Assembly: GCA_007126175.1 (NCBI GenBank) | Contig: SLBU01000134.1 | Coordinates: forward strand, 1-5,945 | DNA length: 5,945 nucleotides | From: Kiritimatiellia bacterium | GTDB taxonomy: Bacteria; Verrucomicrobiota; Kiritimatiellia; UBA8416 | Direction of reading: 5' to 3' | Shown: piece by piece, positions 1-5,945 of the stretch | Numbering within the stretch: the stretch's first letter is position 1 | How the letters are laid out: each line of letters opens with the position of its first letter | Notes under the pieces: model-generated | Seen by the model: the letters and a program-made list of their open reading frames with translations, nothing else | Told to the model about the DNA's origin: nothing | The model's database searches: none | Translations under genes and position numbers: made by a program

Positions 1-1
1 C

Positions 2-376
2 AGACTGACCGTGACGGGCAGCAACCTGCAAATCTTTCGGGCGATCCAGAACCTGGTTTCCAATGCCCTGCAAGCCGTCTCGAAAGATGGAAGCGGTACC
101 GTGACATTGCACCTTCAGGAAAAGGACGGCTTGGCCCATGTTATCGTTCGCGATAATGGACCAGGCATTCCGGCGGACCAAATCAGCGCCGTGTTTGCCC
201 CCTACGTAAGCACTCGTAAATCAAAGGGCGGGATGGGCCTCGGCCTTTTTATTACACGCAAAATCATCGAGGGGCATCACGGCACTATCGATCTCCTAAA
301 CCACCCGGATGGGGGGCTATGCGCCACCATCAAGCTCCCTTGCAACGCAGCGGAATCGTCCTCGCAGCATGGATGA
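2..376 (+). CDS. Sensor histidine kinase, C-terminal ATPase domain (5' truncated by window)
   Basis: The open frame runs in from the left edge without a start; 124 residues are visible before the TGA at 374-376. They form the catalytic HATPase_c (GHKL) domain of a sensor histidine kinase, which binds ATP and phosphorylates a histidine in the missing dimerisation domain. Numbering from the first visible codon, the N box is NLVSNALQAV (17-26), the G1 box DNGPGI (51-56), the F-box region FAPYVSTR (65-72) and the G2 box GGMGLGL (76-82), followed by the usual FITRKIIEGHHGTI helix and strand. All nucleotide-binding boxes look intact. The lid resembles NtrB/ZraS-type kinases (FxPYxSTK...GxGLGL), but the subfamily cannot be fixed without the sensor half. 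The protein ends about 15 residues after the domain, so no receiver domain is fused at the C-terminus. A GTG at 11 is internal to the domain and is not a credible start. The partner regulator is not in the window. Confidence 0.93.
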   Translation, partial: RLTVTGSNLQIFRAIQNLVSNALQAVSKDGSGTVTLHLQEKDGLAHVIVRDNGPGIPADQISAVFAPYVSTRKSKGGMGLGLFITRKIIEGHHGTIDLLNHPDGGLCATIKLPCNAAESSSQHG

Positions 377-492
377 TGCATGTTGAAACAGTGCCCCACC
401 CCCACACCGGGACCACGCAAGAATCAATGCTCCCATCGAATTTCCGCAAATGCCGATTGATATTACAGCCGGGAACTGTTTGAATCCCCTAC
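377..492 (+). other. Intergenic leader before the GYF/OmpA-like gene
   Basis: These 116 bp separate the kinase stop from the next start. I found no convincing intrinsic terminator (no GC-rich stem followed by a T run) and no strong sigma70 -35/-10 pair; TTGAAA at 383-388 has no matching -10 box about 17 bp downstream. An imperfect inverted repeat lies at 435-457: ATCG-A-ATTT, loop CCGC, AAAT-GC-CGAT. It is short, with bulged bases, and may be chance. The only purine-rich stretch near the start, GGGA at 471-474, is 18 nt from the ATG, too far for a normal ribosome binding site. The downstream gene therefore either is weakly initiated or uses a leader with little Shine-Dalgarno pairing. Confidence 0.35.
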
Positions 493-2292
493 ATGGATAC
501 ACAGCAGGAAAATCAAGCAGCAGCAGAACCGAGGCTCTACTATCTCAGAACCGCGGACGAGCAGCAATATGGGCCAGCCGATCTGGAGACAATTCGCCTA
601 TGGTGCCGGGAAGGGCGCATCGGACCCGACCAACAAGTCTCTACCGACCAACAGGACTGGCTCCCCGTAACAGAAGAGCCTGCACTGGAGTTTGACTGGT
701 TACTGGTGCTCGAAGACGGCACGGAAGCAGGACCCTTTCACCTTGCAATGCTCGAAGAGGAGCTCGCAACCGGCAATCTTCCCACCGGGGTAACCTTCAA
801 GCATCGCGTAACCCAAGAGATTCGACATCCACAAGCCCCCAGACAACCGGCTCCACCTTCCGAAATCGATACACAAGAACCAGCCGAATCGCTCCAGGAA
901 GACGAGACAGTAGCCCAGACAACAGAAGAAACGGAAACGACCAGCACCGCACCCCCAACGGAAGAAGCGGAAACAACCGCAACCGATCCCGTCGACGATG
1001 AGCCCGTTTCGCTCCGGCTCGAAATGCTGGCGCGCCATGCCGCCGATGCCCGTGAACAACTGGCCGAAACGCGCAGCATCCTTCAACACCTCCGCACGCA
1101 ATACACCCTGCTGCAAGACCAGAATCAACACCTGCAAGAGCGCGTCACCGGCGCGGAATCCGAACGCGATACCGCCGAACAAAACCTTCTGGACATGCAA
1201 AATCATGCCGCCCAGAATGCCGCGGAGCTTGATAATTTACGCGCGCAATTGGCCCAGATGCAGGAGCATTACGAAACGCTGCAACTGGAGAACCAGCACC
1301 AATTTGAACAGATCGATGATTTACGTGCAGCGGCACTGACAGCGGAACAAACCTTCAAGCGGGAACTTTCCGTTATACAAACGCGTCTTGAAGCCAAGAG
1401 CCGGATCGTGGATGAGGTTGCCGAGATCATTCTGCAGGATGCCCCCAATATACCGCAAACCAACGCAACAAGATCCGTACAGTCGCCACCGCCACTGGCA
1501 GCGGCACCGCGGCAGGCTGCCCAATCCCCAGCCGCTCCGGAGTCCACGCTCGCACAGCAGCCCACTCCCCCGGCCAAACCTCGCCGCCCCATGGTCGCGC
1601 CCCCCGAAAAGCCATATCCGCGTCTTACCTGGGGGATTCCGGCGGCGATTCTACTGATGGCTTTACTCTTGTTCTTGGTCGGATTCGGAATCGTTGCCGC
1701 CGTTTCAGCTTGGCGTTCCCGTTCAGCGAGTACGGTTCCGCATCAAACAACGCCATCTGTGCCAACGGACACAATCGAAGAGACAGCGGTACCTGCGGTG
1801 CCAGAGGATGCGCTGGTACTGCAACCGGAAAGATCCAACCAGCGTGCTACCCGCAACAACCAGCCCACCGTTCCTCGAAACTGGCCGGCCCTGGATCTCC
1901 CCGGAACCGTGATCCTGCAAGAAGAGAATGCCATGCGGATTACTTTCGATGAGGGCGTGTTTATATCCGGCACCCGCCTCCACGACGCCTCTCGCCAGAA
2001 CCTGCTGCGCCTGGCGCGCCAACTCAGCAAGCAACTAGGTACCTTCTCTGTTATCGTGGAAGGGCACACTGACACAATCCCCGTACGCCCCGATAATGAA
2101 CAATTCATCGACAATTTCTCACTTGGCCTGGCGCGCGCAGAAATTGTAAAACACTTCCTGGCCGAGGAAGGTGGTTTGCCGGCAGCGCGCATCCACACCG
2201 CTTCAGCCGGACAGTCCTCTCCCCCCTACCCCAACGATACCGCCGAAAACCGTGCCCGGAACCGCACCGTCGTACTATCGATCATCCCCTAA
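493..2292 (+). CDS. GYF_2 / coiled-coil / single-TM protein with C-terminal OmpA-MotB-like peptidoglycan-binding domain
   Basis: The product has 599 residues and no recognised gene name. Domains in order: a GYF_2-like module at about 15-60 (YGP at 26-28, GRIGP at 41-45, W56-L-P-V); a second, weaker copy at about 68-106 (AGPF at 79-82, G94, V100, without the closing Trp); a Thr/Glu linker (137-166) with a 12-residue tandem repeat; a predicted coiled coil (about 172-312, rich in Gln/Glu/Leu); a Pro/Ala linker (about 328-378); one membrane helix (about 380-405); and an OmpA/MotB-like domain (about 470-598). In that last domain, GHTD at 524-527, N541..L544..ARAE (547-550), SAGQ at 571-574 and NRARNR at 586-591 match the family, including the Asp and Arg positions (D527, R548) that bind diaminopimelate in OmpA homologues. 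There is no signal peptide, and five basic residues at 362-377 against two just after the helix suggest the N-terminus is cytoplasmic and the OmpA domain periplasmic. The start is firm on its upstream side: an in-frame TGA lies at 481-483. The likely role is envelope-cytoplasm linkage by wall binding; the partner is unknown. Confidence 0.9.
   Translation: MDTQQENQAAAEPRLYYLRTADEQQYGPADLETIRLWCREGRIGPDQQVSTDQQDWLPVTEEPALEFDWLLVLEDGTEAGPFHLAMLEEELATGNLPTGVTFKHRVTQEIRHPQAPRQPAPPSEIDTQEPAESLQEDETVAQTTEETETTSTAPPTEEAETTATDPVDDEPVSLRLEMLARHAADAREQLAETRSILQHLRTQYTLLQDQNQHLQERVTGAESERDTAEQNLLDMQNHAAQNAAELDNLRAQLAQMQEHYETLQLENQHQFEQIDDLRAAALTAEQTFKRELSVIQTRLEAKSRIVDEVAEIILQDAPNIPQTNATRSVQSPPPLAAAPRQAAQSPAAPESTLAQQPTPPAKPRRPMVAPPEKPYPRLTWGIPAAILLMALLLFLVGFGIVAAVSAWRSRSASTVPHQTTPSVPTDTIEETAVPAVPEDALVLQPERSNQRATRNNQPTVPRNWPALDLPGTVILQEENAMRITFDEGVFISGTRLHDASRQNLLRLARQLSKQLGTFSVIVEGHTDTIPVRPDNEQFIDNFSLGLARAEIVKHFLAEEGGLPAARIHTASAGQSSPPYPNDTAENRARNRTVVLSIIP
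919..990 (+). repeat. Two tandem 36-bp coding repeats (12-residue Thr/Glu units)
   Basis: Positions 919-954 and 955-990 align without gaps, with 27 of 36 bases identical by hand count. They contain GAAGAA-x-CGGAAAC in both copies. The encoded units are [12 protein letters not shown] (residues 143-154) and [12 protein letters not shown] (155-166). The repeat sits in the acidic linker between the GYF-like modules and the coiled coil. Its in-frame length of exactly 12 codons suggests an old tandem duplication that lengthened a flexible spacer. Confidence 0.7.
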
Positions 2293-3971
2293 CCCTGATG
2301 TTTTTTCGCCCAGGAATCCCGCAAGGGTACAATCCGATTGAATACCGGCTTGCCTGGCAGCGTCTCCTTCTCATCCACAATAAAGTAGCCATTGCGCTCA
2401 AACTGATAGCGGGTGCCGGGCACCGCAGACGCCAACACGGACTCTCCCTTCGCGACAACCTCACGACAGGAATTCGGATTCAGATTGTCACGGAAATGCC
2501 CCCCCTCGGGCGTATCATCGGGAGATTCCACCTGGAACAACCGATCAAACAAACGCACCCGTAGATCCATGCCCTCCTGCGCGCTAACCCAATGAATCGT
2601 CCCTTTCACACGGCGTCCATCCGGTGCATTCCCGCCGCGTGTCTCCGGGTCATAGGTGCACGTCACTGCCACAACCTCGCCTGTCTCCGGATCCTTCTCG
2701 CACCCCGTGCACGTCACCAGGTACCCATAGCGTAAACGAACTTCCTGCCCGGGCTTGAGCCGAAAGAATTTTTTGGGGGCATCTTCCATGAAATCATCCC
2801 GTTCAATATACAGCTCGCGCGAAAAGGCAACCGGCCGGGTCCCGGCTGCCGGATCGGACGGATTGTTGACCCCTTCAAGGGATTCGACCTGTCCGGCGGG
2901 ATAATTCTCGATAACAAGCTTGATGGGATCCAGCACAACCATCACACGCGGGGCCGAAACATTCAACTCCTCCCGAATACAATGCTCCAACAGCGCGATG
3001 TCAGTGACGCTCTCCGTCTTGGTTACGCCGATTTTTCGGCAAAACGTGCGAATCGAAGACGCAGTGAATCCGCGCCGACGCAATCCGCTCACCGTAGGCA
3101 TACGTGGATCATCCCAGCCCCAAACCACCTTATCGCGTACCAACTCCAGCAGCTTGCGCTTACTCATCACTGTATACGTGAGATTCAAGCGGGCAAACTC
3201 AATCTGTTGCGGGTGACACGGCACCGGCAATTGATCGAGCAGCCAATCGTACAGCGGACGATGCACCTCGAACTCCAACGTGCAAATCGAATGGGTCACC
3301 CCCTCGATCGCATCCTCCAGACCATGTGCAAAATCATACATCGGATAAATACACCACGTATCCCCACTACGATGGTGATGGGCATGCTTGATCCGGTAAA
3401 TGGCCGGATCGCGCAGGTGTAGGTTGGGCGAGCTCATATCGATCTTCGCACGCAACACATACGCTCCATCCGGAAATTCCCCGGCTCGCATACGCCGGAA
3501 TAAATCCAAATTTTCCGCGACGGGACGATCCCGCGACGGGCTCGGTTGCCCGGGCCGCGTCGGAACCCCACGATACGCTTTGAATGCCTCTGGCGACAAC
3601 GTGCAAACATACGCCTTGCCGGCTTGGATCAAAGCTTCAGCATACTCGTACATCTGCCCAAAGTAGTCCGATGCATAGTACAGCCGCTCCCCCCAATCGA
3701 ACCCCAACCAGCGTACATCTGCCATGATCGACTCAACATACTCCACCTCTTCCGCCGTCGGATTCGTGTCGTCGAAACGAAGATTACAAACGCCCCCGAA
3801 TTGTTCCGCAAGCCCGAAGTTCAGACAAATCGACTTGGCATGCCCGATATGCAGATACCCATTCGGCTCGGGCGGGAAACGCGTCATGATGTGCGCATGT
3901 CGACCATCAGACAAATCCTGCGCAAGCATATCCGCAATAAAGTGGGAAACCCGTTCTTCCTGTTCAGCCAT
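2289..3971 (-). CDS. glnS: Glutaminyl-tRNA synthetase (GlnRS)
   Basis: This cytosolic class I enzyme attaches glutamine to tRNA-Gln using ATP. The 560-residue length matches E. coli GlnRS (about 554). The Rossmann catalytic core starts with [17 protein letters not shown] (31-47), containing the HIGH signature at 41-44. The RFDDTNP segment (65-71) typical of GlnRS follows, and VMSKRK (268-273) is the KMSKS loop. The second half is the two-barrel anticodon-binding region, with landmarks IHWVSA (459-464), LFDRLF (474-479), a NP(N/E)S-type segment (498-501), the GYF strand (528-530) and [14 protein letters not shown] near the end (541-554). No YqeY-like C-terminal fusion is present, unlike GlnRS of some other phyla. 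The ATG at 3971 lies inside the end of gltX (overlap ATGGCTGA), with purine-rich SD-like sequence just upstream, so translation is probably coupled to gltX. The stop (TAG) overlaps the end of the convergent GYF/OmpA-like gene. GlnRS, rather than the GlxRS/GatCAB route, implies direct charging of tRNA-Gln. Confidence 0.98.
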   Translation of the reverse strand: MAEQEERVSHFIADMLAQDLSDGRHAHIMTRFPPEPNGYLHIGHAKSICLNFGLAEQFGGVCNLRFDDTNPTAEEVEYVESIMADVRWLGFDWGERLYYASDYFGQMYEYAEALIQAGKAYVCTLSPEAFKAYRGVPTRPGQPSPSRDRPVAENLDLFRRMRAGEFPDGAYVLRAKIDMSSPNLHLRDPAIYRIKHAHHHRSGDTWCIYPMYDFAHGLEDAIEGVTHSICTLEFEVHRPLYDWLLDQLPVPCHPQQIEFARLNLTYTVMSKRKLLELVRDKVVWGWDDPRMPTVSGLRRRGFTASSIRTFCRKIGVTKTESVTDIALLEHCIREELNVSAPRVMVVLDPIKLVIENYPAGQVESLEGVNNPSDPAAGTRPVAFSRELYIERDDFMEDAPKKFFRLKPGQEVRLRYGYLVTCTGCEKDPETGEVVAVTCTYDPETRGGNAPDGRRVKGTIHWVSAQEGMDLRVRLFDRLFQVESPDDTPEGGHFRDNLNPNSCREVVAKGESVLASAVPGTRYQFERNGYFIVDEKETLPGKPVFNRIVPLRDSWAKKHQG

Positions 3972-5478
3972 CTTCTCCGCCTTCTCTCAAATAACGTTCC
4001 TGATACCATTTTTCCAAGCGCTTCAATGCCTTGCCACTTAGACCAAGGCCTGCTTCGCGCAATGCCTCCTGCGCATAGTGCAAACGGCGTAATGTCATAT
4101 CACGACCCAACCACACCAGCGCCTCAAACAAAGGCAACGCAACCGCACGGCCACTAAAAACCCGGAAAAACACGCCTAACAACAACTTGAATTTTACGCC
4201 CTCACGCTCCGCCACCCGGTTAAAACAATCGCGTACGCCATCTGCATCCCAATCGCCCAAGCGCGCAAATTCCCACTGCACAAACTGTATCCACGCAGCC
4301 GCCTTGCCGGAATCTTTGCCCGCTTGATCGATATCGGCAGGATCCAGCGGAATCTGATCCGCAAACAGATACGCCGTCATCGGAACAAAATCCGCCAGTT
4401 GCTCCAATCGCGGCTGTGCCATGCGCACCAATTCCAGCAAAGACGCATCTTGCAAGAGCCAGCCCTTGAGGGTGGCAAGGAGATCCACATCCTCTAATTC
4501 TCGAATATAATGACCATTAAATGCACGCAGCTTTTGTATATCAAAAATGGGCCCCCCAAGATGCACACGGTCCAAATCAAAACTGGCAACCATAGTATCG
4601 AAATCGAACATCTCCAGATCGCCCTCGGGACGGTAGGCCATCAAACCCAGATAATTAATCAGGGCTTTCGGTAGAAATCCCGCTTGGCGATAATAGAGGA
4701 TACTGGTCGGATTCTTGCGCTTGGAGAGCTTGGATTTGTCGGGATTACGCAACAACGGCAAATGTGCCAATACCGGAGGTTCCCACCCGAAGGCCTCGTA
4801 GAGCAGAAGGTGTTTCGGCGCAGAGCTAATCCACTCCTCACCACGAATCACATGCGTGATCTCCATCAGATGGTCATCTACGACATTGGCCAGGTGATAC
4901 GTCGGGAAACCATCCGCCTTGACCAGAATCTGATCATCAACCGTCTCCCAGGCAATTTCAATCGTTCCGCGGAACCGGTCCGCAATCTGGCATACCCCCT
5001 CCTGCGGCGTGCGTAAACGAATCACGTGTGCTTCGCCAGCGGCAACGCGTTGCGCTGCATCGCCAGCATCCAGCCCCGCACAATGCCCATCGTAGCCGAT
5101 CCGTTCCTGATTGGCCTCCTGTGTGAGGCGCAATGCCGCCAAGCGCTCAGACGTACAGAAACACCGATAGGCATGGCCTGAGGTGACCAGCCGATCGACA
5201 TGCTCACGATACAAGGCCGTGCGCTCGCTTTGTCGATACGGTCCACAGCTCCCGCCAATATCGGGCCCCTCATCCCAATCTAACCCCAACCAGCGCAATG
5301 CCTCGAATATGGCAGTTTCCGACTCCGGCGTCGAACGGACCTGATCCGTATCTTCAATCCGCAAAATAAACTGCCCGCCGTGATGCTTGGCAAATGCACG
5401 GTTGAACAAGGCAATATACGCAGTCCCAATATGCGGCGCCCCGGTCGGAGACGGGGCAACTCTCGTGCGAACTCTCAT
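3964..5478 (-). CDS. gltX: Glutamyl-tRNA synthetase (GluRS)
   Basis: This cytosolic class I enzyme charges tRNA-Glu. Counting from the ATG at 5478 it has 504 residues, slightly longer than the usual 465-490. The N-terminus [18 protein letters not shown] matches the family's MxxxTRFAPSPTGxxHxG start, which is why I prefer this ATG to the one two codons upstream (5484). The preferred start also has GGA five bases ahead, while the upstream one has no spaced SD. Landmarks are the HIGH-type PHIG (15-18), LRIEDTD (39-45), a C-x-C-x24-C zinc-type motif (C106, C108, C133), HVIRGEEW (209-216), the KMSKS-type loop KLSKRK (250-255) and [12 protein letters not shown] (275-286). The C-terminal anticodon-binding domain ends with [17 protein letters not shown] (450-466). 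A basic tail of about 35 residues follows, with [18 protein letters not shown] as its core. The fourth zinc ligand, His two residues after the last Cys in E. coli, is Gly here. The gene is upstream of and overlaps glnS by 8 bp. Since GlnRS is present, this is probably a discriminating GluRS. Confidence 0.97.
   Translation of the reverse strand: MRVRTRVAPSPTGAPHIGTAYIALFNRAFAKHHGGQFILRIEDTDQVRSTPESETAIFEALRWLGLDWDEGPDIGGSCGPYRQSERTALYREHVDRLVTSGHAYRCFCTSERLAALRLTQEANQERIGYDGHCAGLDAGDAAQRVAAGEAHVIRLRTPQEGVCQIADRFRGTIEIAWETVDDQILVKADGFPTYHLANVVDDHLMEITHVIRGEEWISSAPKHLLLYEAFGWEPPVLAHLPLLRNPDKSKLSKRKNPTSILYYRQAGFLPKALINYLGLMAYRPEGDLEMFDFDTMVASFDLDRVHLGGPIFDIQKLRAFNGHYIRELEDVDLLATLKGWLLQDASLLELVRMAQPRLEQLADFVPMTAYLFADQIPLDPADIDQAGKDSGKAAAWIQFVQWEFARLGDWDADGVRDCFNRVAEREGVKFKLLLGVFFRVFSGRAVALPLFEALVWLGRDMTLRRLHYAQEALREAGLGLSGKALKRLEKWYQERYLREGGEDG
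3975..3983 (-). promoter_or_regulatory. Ribosome binding site of glnS inside the gltX 3' end
   Basis: Read on the minus strand, the bases before the glnS ATG are GAGAAGGCGGAGAAG. AAGG (3980-3983) is 8 nt from the ATG and GGAG (3975-3978) is 3 nt from it. Both lie within the last codons of gltX, which stops 6-8 bases inside glnS. Ribosomes finishing gltX would terminate on top of this site, a layout suited to coupled re-initiation. Confidence 0.55.
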
Positions 5479-5563
5479 AAACATCCCAAATCTACATATT
5501 TCCAGTGAACAGAAAACAACGACAACCTCGGCTCAATAGCAAAACGGGCTGATAGTGATTCAG

Positions 5564-5591
5564 AATATAGGGGGGCAAACCGCAAACGCAA
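5564..5591 (-). promoter_or_regulatory. Candidate sigma70-type promoter for gltX-glnS
   Basis: On the minus strand, TTGCGT (5586-5591) and TATATT (5564-5569) are separated by 16 bp. The -10 box matches TATAAT at five of six positions; the -35 box matches TTGACA at only three. Transcription would start near 5557 and give a leader of roughly 80 nt before the gltX ATG. The site sits just past the tamB stop. It is a weak candidate, and readthrough from tamB is an alternative source of gltX-glnS transcript because I see no clear terminator in this gap. Confidence 0.3.
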
Positions 5592-5593
5592 GA

Positions 5594-5945
5594 TCAATAA
5601 TCCCACGTCCAGATAATGCCAACACCTGAGTCGGCATTGCCGCCGGTCTGGGTCTCGAGCCGGAGCGAAGGCGTGAGTTCAACTTCCACCTCCGCGCGTC
5701 CAGACTCTTCAGCCACATTGCGTTCAAGTTCCACATACACCCGGTCACTGATGTACTTGCCGACGGTAACCGTGGCGCCGGTCTGCTCATCGTCCGGTGT
5801 ACGCACATCGATCTGATCCACACGCAATATACGGCGCGTTTCCCCCATGAGATCAAAGGCACTCCCTCCGCCGCGCAACTTGTTGATCGCCTGGGCCAGC
5901 GTGATCGCCTGCCACGGACTCATGCGGGCCGTCTCCCGACCAAAC
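5594..5945 (-). CDS. tamB: AsmA/TamB-family protein, C-terminal end (5' part outside window)
   Basis: The frame is open from the window edge to the TGA at 5594-5596, giving about 117 residues without a start. The visible sequence is the conserved C-terminal part of the TamB (DUF490) domain. It begins FGRETARMSPWQAITLAQAI, continues with a DxLR-like strand (RVDQIDVRT), then VGKYISDRVYVELE, VEVELTPSLRLETQTG and the terminal GVGIIWTWDY. These match the family pattern GKYLSDRVYVxxE...VEWxLTPxxSLETxTG...GxxWxxDY. TamB-like proteins are inner-membrane-anchored, periplasm-spanning beta-rich bridges implicated in phospholipid transport to the outer membrane and, with TamA, in outer-membrane protein assembly. 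That supports a diderm host. The ATG at 5923 is internal, not the start. A partner tamA/bamA-like gene cannot be seen; the region upstream of tamB is outside the window. Confidence 0.92.
   Translation of the reverse strand, partial: FGRETARMSPWQAITLAQAINKLRGGGSAFDLMGETRRILRVDQIDVRTPDDEQTGATVTVGKYISDRVYVELERNVAEESGRAEVEVELTPSLRLETQTGGNADSGVGIIWTWDY

Noticed and set aside
11..376. Treating the kinase fragment as a complete 121-residue stand-alone ATPase starting at GTG 11
   Set aside because: The frame is open to the window edge and the GTG sits immediately before the N-box helix, so the start and the dimerisation domain must be upstream.
700..1206. 168-codon minus-strand ORF inside the GYF/OmpA-like gene
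   Set aside because: It lies fully antisense to a gene with clear domains, and its Cys/Phe/Gly-heavy translation has no recognisable motif; it is a frame shadow.
2982..3422. 146-codon plus-strand ORF opposite glnS
   Set aside because: It is antisense to the catalytic core of GlnRS, with no motif and no ribosome binding site of note.
3546..4157. 203-codon plus-strand ORF spanning the glnS-gltX junction
   Set aside because: It is antisense to two certain synthetase genes and the translation shows no domain; a shadow of the codon bias on the other strand.
5490..5517. A second promoter closer to gltX (TTGTTT with TATGTA)
   Set aside because: Spacing is only 15 bp, the boxes match poorly, and transcription would begin at or inside the start codon.
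5479..5593. Intrinsic terminator after tamB
   Set aside because: Neither strand shows a stable GC stem followed by a T run; the C-rich run near 5570-5575 (minus strand) has no pairing partner nearby.
1..5945. Mobile element, CRISPR array, toxin-antitoxin or defence cassette
   Set aside because: No transposase, spaced repeats, small paired ORFs or defence domains were seen; all long frames are accounted for by the five genes.

Overview
The window looks like a stretch of chromosome from a diderm (Gram-negative) bacterium of moderate, roughly mid-50s % GC (estimated by eye). It carries the end of an AsmA/TamB-family envelope protein, a membrane protein with a peptidoglycan-binding OmpA-like domain, and an ordinary bacterial GluRS together with a GlnRS. 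Having GlnRS means the cell probably charges tRNA-Gln directly. The mix (TamB, a GYF_2-domain membrane protein, GlnRS) would fit a PVC-type lineage such as Verrucomicrobiota/Kiritimatiellota. That assignment is a low-confidence inference; no marker in the window settles it.

Layout. From 2 to 376 (+) is the 3' end of a sensor histidine kinase, showing only the ATP-binding domain. After 116 bp, 493-2292 (+) encodes a 599-residue membrane protein with two N-terminal GYF_2-like modules, a Thr/Glu-rich linker, a long coiled coil, a Pro-rich linker, one membrane helix and a C-terminal OmpA/MotB-like domain. It meets the next gene tail to tail with a 4-bp overlap. On the minus strand, gltX (3964-5478) and glnS (2289-3971) overlap by 8 bp and form a probable translationally coupled operon read right to left. 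Upstream of gltX is about 110 bp of non-coding DNA with a weak candidate promoter. At the right edge, 5594-5945 (-) is the C-terminal end of a tamB-like gene that begins outside the window.

How the genes relate. gltX and glnS supply Glu-tRNA and Gln-tRNA from one transcript, two homologous class I synthetases in a single unit. The kinase and the GYF/OmpA-like protein lie in the same direction but are separated by 116 bp, so shared regulation is possible but unproven. The most unusual item is the GYF_2-coiled coil-TM-OmpA protein, which appears to link the cytoplasm to the cell wall and carries proline-rich segments of the sort GYF domains bind. I saw no mobile element, CRISPR array, tRNA or rRNA gene, and no evidence of a defence or other multi-gene novel system; most of the window is housekeeping.
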